From: Hericium rajendrae
Lineage: Eukaryota; Basidiomycota; Agaricomycetes; Russulales; Hericiaceae
DNA length: 64,000 nt
Direction of reading: 5' to 3'
NCBI GenBank assembly: GCA_033439255.1
Contig: CM065882.1
Location: forward strand, 868,001-932,000
In this document: positions 60,402 to 64,000 of the stretch, piece after piece
How positions within the stretch are numbered: position 1 is the first letter of the stretch
Layout of the letters: each line of letters starts with the position of its first letter
Translations under genes and position numbers: made by a program
The notes under the pieces: generated by a model
Databases searched by the model: none
Told to the model about the DNA's origin: nothing
Seen by the model: only the letters and a program-made list of their open reading frames with translations

Positions 60402-61917
60402 ATGACGATCAGCGGTGCAGATCTCCCCTGGCTCACTCTTAACAATGGTACCAAGATCCCGCCCTTTGGCATGGGGTTCGTCTTGGTCTATCTTTGTATC
60501 TCATCATCCCCATGTATTGACACGAGCCATTGTTCTTAAGTTGCTGGATGGGAGAGGCTGGTGGCGGAAAAGTTGTTGAGGACATGGTCACCAGCGCGCT
60601 GAAAGTACGTGTTTAATCTGGTCTGACTCGATTCTATAACCACTGCTCACCACGGGCTGTACAACTTCAATCTAGATCGGATACCGGCACTTTGATACGG
60701 TACGGCGTCTTGAACGCGTTTCTTTTAGGTGCTTATGTCGTTGCTCCTATGTCCCTAATGGTGCAGGCGGCGGGATACGGTGTGTTTGTTCTATTCTTGT
60801 TTTGATGAACCTATCTTGACGCTTTGTTGCGTTATGATACCAAGATAATGAAGAACACGTCGGTGCTGGAATTCGCAAGTCTGGCATCCCGCGGGAAGAC
60901 ATCTATGTCACGACAAAGCTTTGGTGCGTAACGCCTTCTAGAAGCCACGAGTTTGACTGACATGATCTGGGATAGGTTTGATCATGGGGGTCGTGTTCGT
61001 GAACATTTCGAAGAATCCTTCGAAAAGCTTGGACTGGAATATATCGATTTGTATCTCATGCATTGGCCATTCGTCGAAAAGGATGGTGGGTTCGACTTGA
61101 GTGTCTCGTACGATCTTGACGTTCTCATGCCAAAATAGAGAGGGTCCTTCCACCCGACGAATCCCCAACCTTGATCGACACGTACAAAGAGATGGAGAAG
61201 CTGCTCGAAACCGGTCCGTCGCATCATCACTTTAATAACCGGGGATCACTGACATTGTTTGCATAGGAAAAGTGAAGTCGATCGGCGTTTCAAATTTCTC
61301 TACCACAACTCTCAACAGGTTGTTACCGCACTGCAAAGTCATACCGGTCACCAATCAGGTCGAAGTGCACCCTTACCTTCCCCAGCATGGTCTTCAGAAA
61401 TTCTGCGAGTCCCACGGGATTCTGGTGACCGCCTATTCACCCCTCGGTGCGTGGCGACCCTTCTCATACCGAATGCACACCGTAGACCATAATTTTGTAT
61501 CAGGCCAGCCGCCGTCGCCCGAGAAACAGAAAGCAGTCCCGGCGCTGTTCTCGGACGCGACGGTCACCGCGCTCGCCAATAAATACACTGCCACCAACGC
61601 TCAGGTCCTCATCAGTTGGTGCATCCAGCGCGGCTTGATCTGTATCTCCAAGAGCGCCAACCTAGAGCGCATGAAGAATAACTTCACGGTATGTCGATGT
61701 GCTAAATGTATAGCCGCTCGCGCTGACTCTCGAGATGTAGCTCCTGAAGTTGGACGACGCGGACATGCAGACACTCAACAACCTGCACAAGGAGCCTGGC
61801 AAGCATCGCCAGCTTATCATATATCAGAGTTCGAAGCCGCGCGAAGCGTTTGGTGCTAAGTACGAGTGGCTGGGATGGAACAGGGATGCTGAAGGCAACG
61901 TTCTGGGCGATGAATGA
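60402..61917 (+). CDS. NADPH-dependent aldo-keto reductase AKR4
   Basis: Model: join(60402..60475, 60541..60604, 60676..60699, 60767..60779, 60845..60923, 60976..61085, 61139..61213, 61267..61446, 61504..61688, 61741..61917), 326 aa. Starts [16 protein letters not shown] like AKR1 and AKR2. Tetrad: [29 protein letters not shown]; the cofactor motif is [12 protein letters not shown], where the usual IPKS Pro is Ser. Exon sizes equal AKR2 except exon 6 (110 against 107 nt). It is more similar to AKR1/AKR2 than to its neighbour AKR3, so the four copies did not arise by simple stepwise tandem duplication. Substrate unknown. Confidence 0.92.
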
Positions 61918-62159
61918 GACCTGAAGTCTGAGGGATCAGAGGCCGTGCGGGTGACTTGTAAGTCTATGTAGGCGGAAGGCAGTGAAAAGGACTAGCGTAA
62001 GAATAGCATGTATCCAGAAAGGTTGCCAATCGACTGTGCTTCCGTTAATTATCGAGGGCATGCAGCACAATCAACCCATGTAACAAAATGAGTCTACGTA
62101 GACGCAAGACCAGATGTAAGTAATATAAAAAGGAGTATATGTGGCGAGCCACGGTCTCG

Positions 62160-62233
62160 TGGACACATCCGGAATTGAACCGGACACCTCTCGCATGCTA
62201 AGCGAGCGTGATAACCAACTACACCATGTGCCC
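62160..62233 (-). tRNA. tRNA-Ala (anticodon AGC)
   Basis: 74 nt, no intron. Read on the minus strand it has the acceptor pairing GGGCACA/TGTGTCC, an anticodon arm CTCGC-TTAGCAT-GCGAG giving anticodon AGC, and a T arm TCCGG-TTCAATT-CCGGA. Discriminator base is A. All four arms are formed with only G-T wobbles. Confidence 0.95.
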
Positions 62234-63139
62234 ATATTTTTCAAACTCTACCATTTATATCGACTTGCAAATCGGAATGCGGGCATACATCGTCGTTTTG
62301 TCGTCGTTACTTCAATTTACCTGTCTTCAACTGACAGTGGTATCACAGAAACAGAGGCACGTGTATTCTTCATTATAGTATATATAACACCAGAAATCTA
62401 CACGGTATCAAAGACACTTGACTCTAGGCCTTAGACATTGCCATTATTGCAGACAAGTCGGATACTTCGTAAGACTGGAGATGCAAGCATGCTAGCAGGC
62501 TCGCCACTGCAAGCACAGTCGTCGAAAAGATTGATGTCAACGTGATGTCTTCAGAAACGAGGGTGCTGAGTTTGGGCATAAAAACGTGTACTTCATAGAT
62601 GCAGCTTGACGGATGGGGCATCGTTCATACTGAAAACAATGAATGAAATAGCTGCCAACGGCCTAATATCGGTCTGGTCAAGGGTTCAGAGACTTAATCG
62701 TATTTTCCTAAATGCTACTGGATTCAGCTATCAAATGGCAGCGCGGTACGCGTGTCGATGCTTACCTGCAGATCATGGCGCGTCCCGTAGACGAAGGGCA
62801 CTGATCGACATCGCTTATTGAGCACAGGATGTCGCGAAGATTTCGACAAAATACCTGGTTGCGAAGATGAGCACGCCTCTGGTTCGATCAACACGTCCCC
62901 CGACGGCTCTTGCAGAAGCCTGTCCACGCACGGATCAGCGCGCGCGATCGGTATGAATCGTATGATGCGCAAGCATCAGGCCCGCAGGCTGGCAGGTGCT
63001 GTAGCTGGCAATCATTTCAATACAGTTTGATTGGCGACAGTAGACGCTGTGCCCTCTTCTGCACCGCAAGCCGAGGGCAAGAGGACTAGCCGGATCCCAC
63101 GACGCGTATAAGAAACGTACCACCCGAGGACGCGAGCTC
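62234..63139 (+). other. Intergenic region before the MAP kinase gene
   Basis: About 900 bp. No gene, RNA or repeat recognised. The tract just before 63140 reads GACGCGTATAAGAAACG; the TATAAG at about 63106 is only about 30 bp from the ATG. Confidence 0.4.
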
Positions 63140-64000
63140 ATGGGCCTCCTGACCGCCAGCGTGAGCACAGTCCGGGATTTTTTCAGGCATCCTTGCGGTA
63201 ACGGTGAGTGTTTGCTGCGAAGTGTGGTGAACCGCAGTGGCTCATGGCAGGCTGAATGTGTGGCGGTGTTTGTTCATCGATGTCTACAGCCGGACAGATC
63301 CAGTTCTCTGCATATCCCAGCCCTACAAAGTCTCCATCTCCTTCCCCCTTCCCCCCAAGTCCTAGTTTGACCCCCGTCATCGACATCGCCGCGCCTGTAG
63401 AAGAGAAGAGTGCTCCAGTCATGCAGAGACACAGCTTCACCGCGCTGAATTCGACCTTCATTGTCGATTCCGAGTATCAGTTCGTGAAGGAACTCGGCCA
63501 GGGCGCGTATGGATGTGTCGTCTCTGCGAAGCACCGCAAGACAGGCGACGGCTGCGCGATCAAGAAGATCACGAACATTAACACCAAGGTGCGTATCTTC
63601 CATGGCAAATCGAGCCGTGATACCCATACGATCTTACGTTTGTAGAGGATCTTGACCAAGAGATGCTTGAGAGAGATCAAGTATGGTTTCCGTCGGTTTC
63701 AGTCCGCATCATGCTCATTATGTCCTGCAGGCTATTGCACCATTTCCGGAGACACAAGAACGTAAGTCTTCATGTTCGAATGTGTCCGAACTTGGTTAAT
63801 TATGGGTTATAGATCACCTGTTTGTACGATATGGATATTGTATTCGGACCGGACGGCAATTTCGACGAAGTGTACCTTTACGTTCGTGTAAATCATGAGC
63901 TCTACGTCAATTGCATGCTGAAGTTGCGTCTTGCAGGAAGAGCTGATGGAAGCAGATCTCCATGCGATCGTGGGTCCTTATCCTGCGCAGCTTATCTTCT
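63140..64000 (+). CDS. SLT2: Cell-wall-integrity MAP kinase Slt2/Mpk1-type, 3' partial
   Basis: Ser/Thr kinase at the end of the Pkc1-Bck1-Mkk cascade. Exons seen: 63140..63203, 63290..63588, then about 63646..63682, 63731..63761, 63814..63881 and 63938..63969, where a GTGGGT donor follows ATC; the rest lies beyond the window. The glycine loop is GQGAYGCV with catalytic Lys in CAIKKI, followed by KRCLREIKLLHHF, HKNITCLYDMDIVF and YLYEELMEADLHAI, the diagnostic Slt2-group sequence. The N-terminus is unusual: a Pro/Ser-rich extension of about 70 residues before SFTALNSTF, read from the first ATG through a GT-AG intron; an internal ATG at 63421 would give the usual short form. The activation loop is outside the window. 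Confidence 0.88.

Overview
The window looks like nuclear DNA of a filamentous Agaricomycete (mushroom-forming basidiomycete). Genes are dense and on both strands, most are cut by many introns of about 45-60 bp, and the repertoire fits: a NRPS-like adenylate-forming reductase, F-box families, S10 carboxypeptidases, a chromoviral Ty3/gypsy element and a CACTA-type transposon. The species cannot be named from the sequence alone. All exon joins were worked out by hand from splice signals, reading phase and comparison of paralogues inside the window.

Layout. 1-2757: a tandem pair of an unrecognised gene family, the first cut by the window edge. 3555-21985: an aldo-keto reductase gene (AKR1) split in its first exon by a 16,879-bp transposon (3628-20506). 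The transposon starts CACTG, ends CAGTG, is flanked by a 3-bp TGG duplication and has terminal inverted repeats of about 1.07 kb. Inside these lie large inverted arrays of a 23-bp repeat, a second and more diverged inverted repeat, and an odd core that goes from very AT-rich to very GC-rich. A complete Ty3/gypsy chromovirus (5857-12953; 423-bp LTRs; CTTTG duplication) sits inside the left array. No transposase was recognised in the CACTA element.

22728-24242: AKR2, intact. 24654-27943 (-): a protein with a C-terminal BRCT domain, sharing a 318-bp divergent promoter with RPC82 of RNA polymerase III (28262-30244). 30804-35044: a 19-exon A-PCP-reductase (NRPS-like) enzyme. 35681-40281: a Bud4/anillin-like protein with a PH domain. 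40765-47822: a PDAT acyltransferase gene flanked on both sides by two divergently placed members of one F-box-like family. 48083-49918 (-): a separate F-box/LRR-type protein. 50779-56847: tandem S10 serine carboxypeptidases. 57744-61917: AKR3 and AKR4, each followed about 250 bp later by a tRNA-Ala copy, the first degenerate and the second intact. 63140-64000: the 5' part of a Slt2/Mpk1-type MAP kinase, cut by the window end.

How the parts relate. Housekeeping genes (RPC82, PDAT, the Bud4-like gene, SLT2) alternate with locally duplicated accessory families (four AKRs, two carboxypeptidases, two F-box-like genes, two unknown genes). AKR exon sizes are almost constant between copies, so gene models support each other. 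The transposon is the main departure: it holds over a quarter of the window, is itself a host for a younger retrotransposon, and has broken an AKR gene whose remaining exons still read open.
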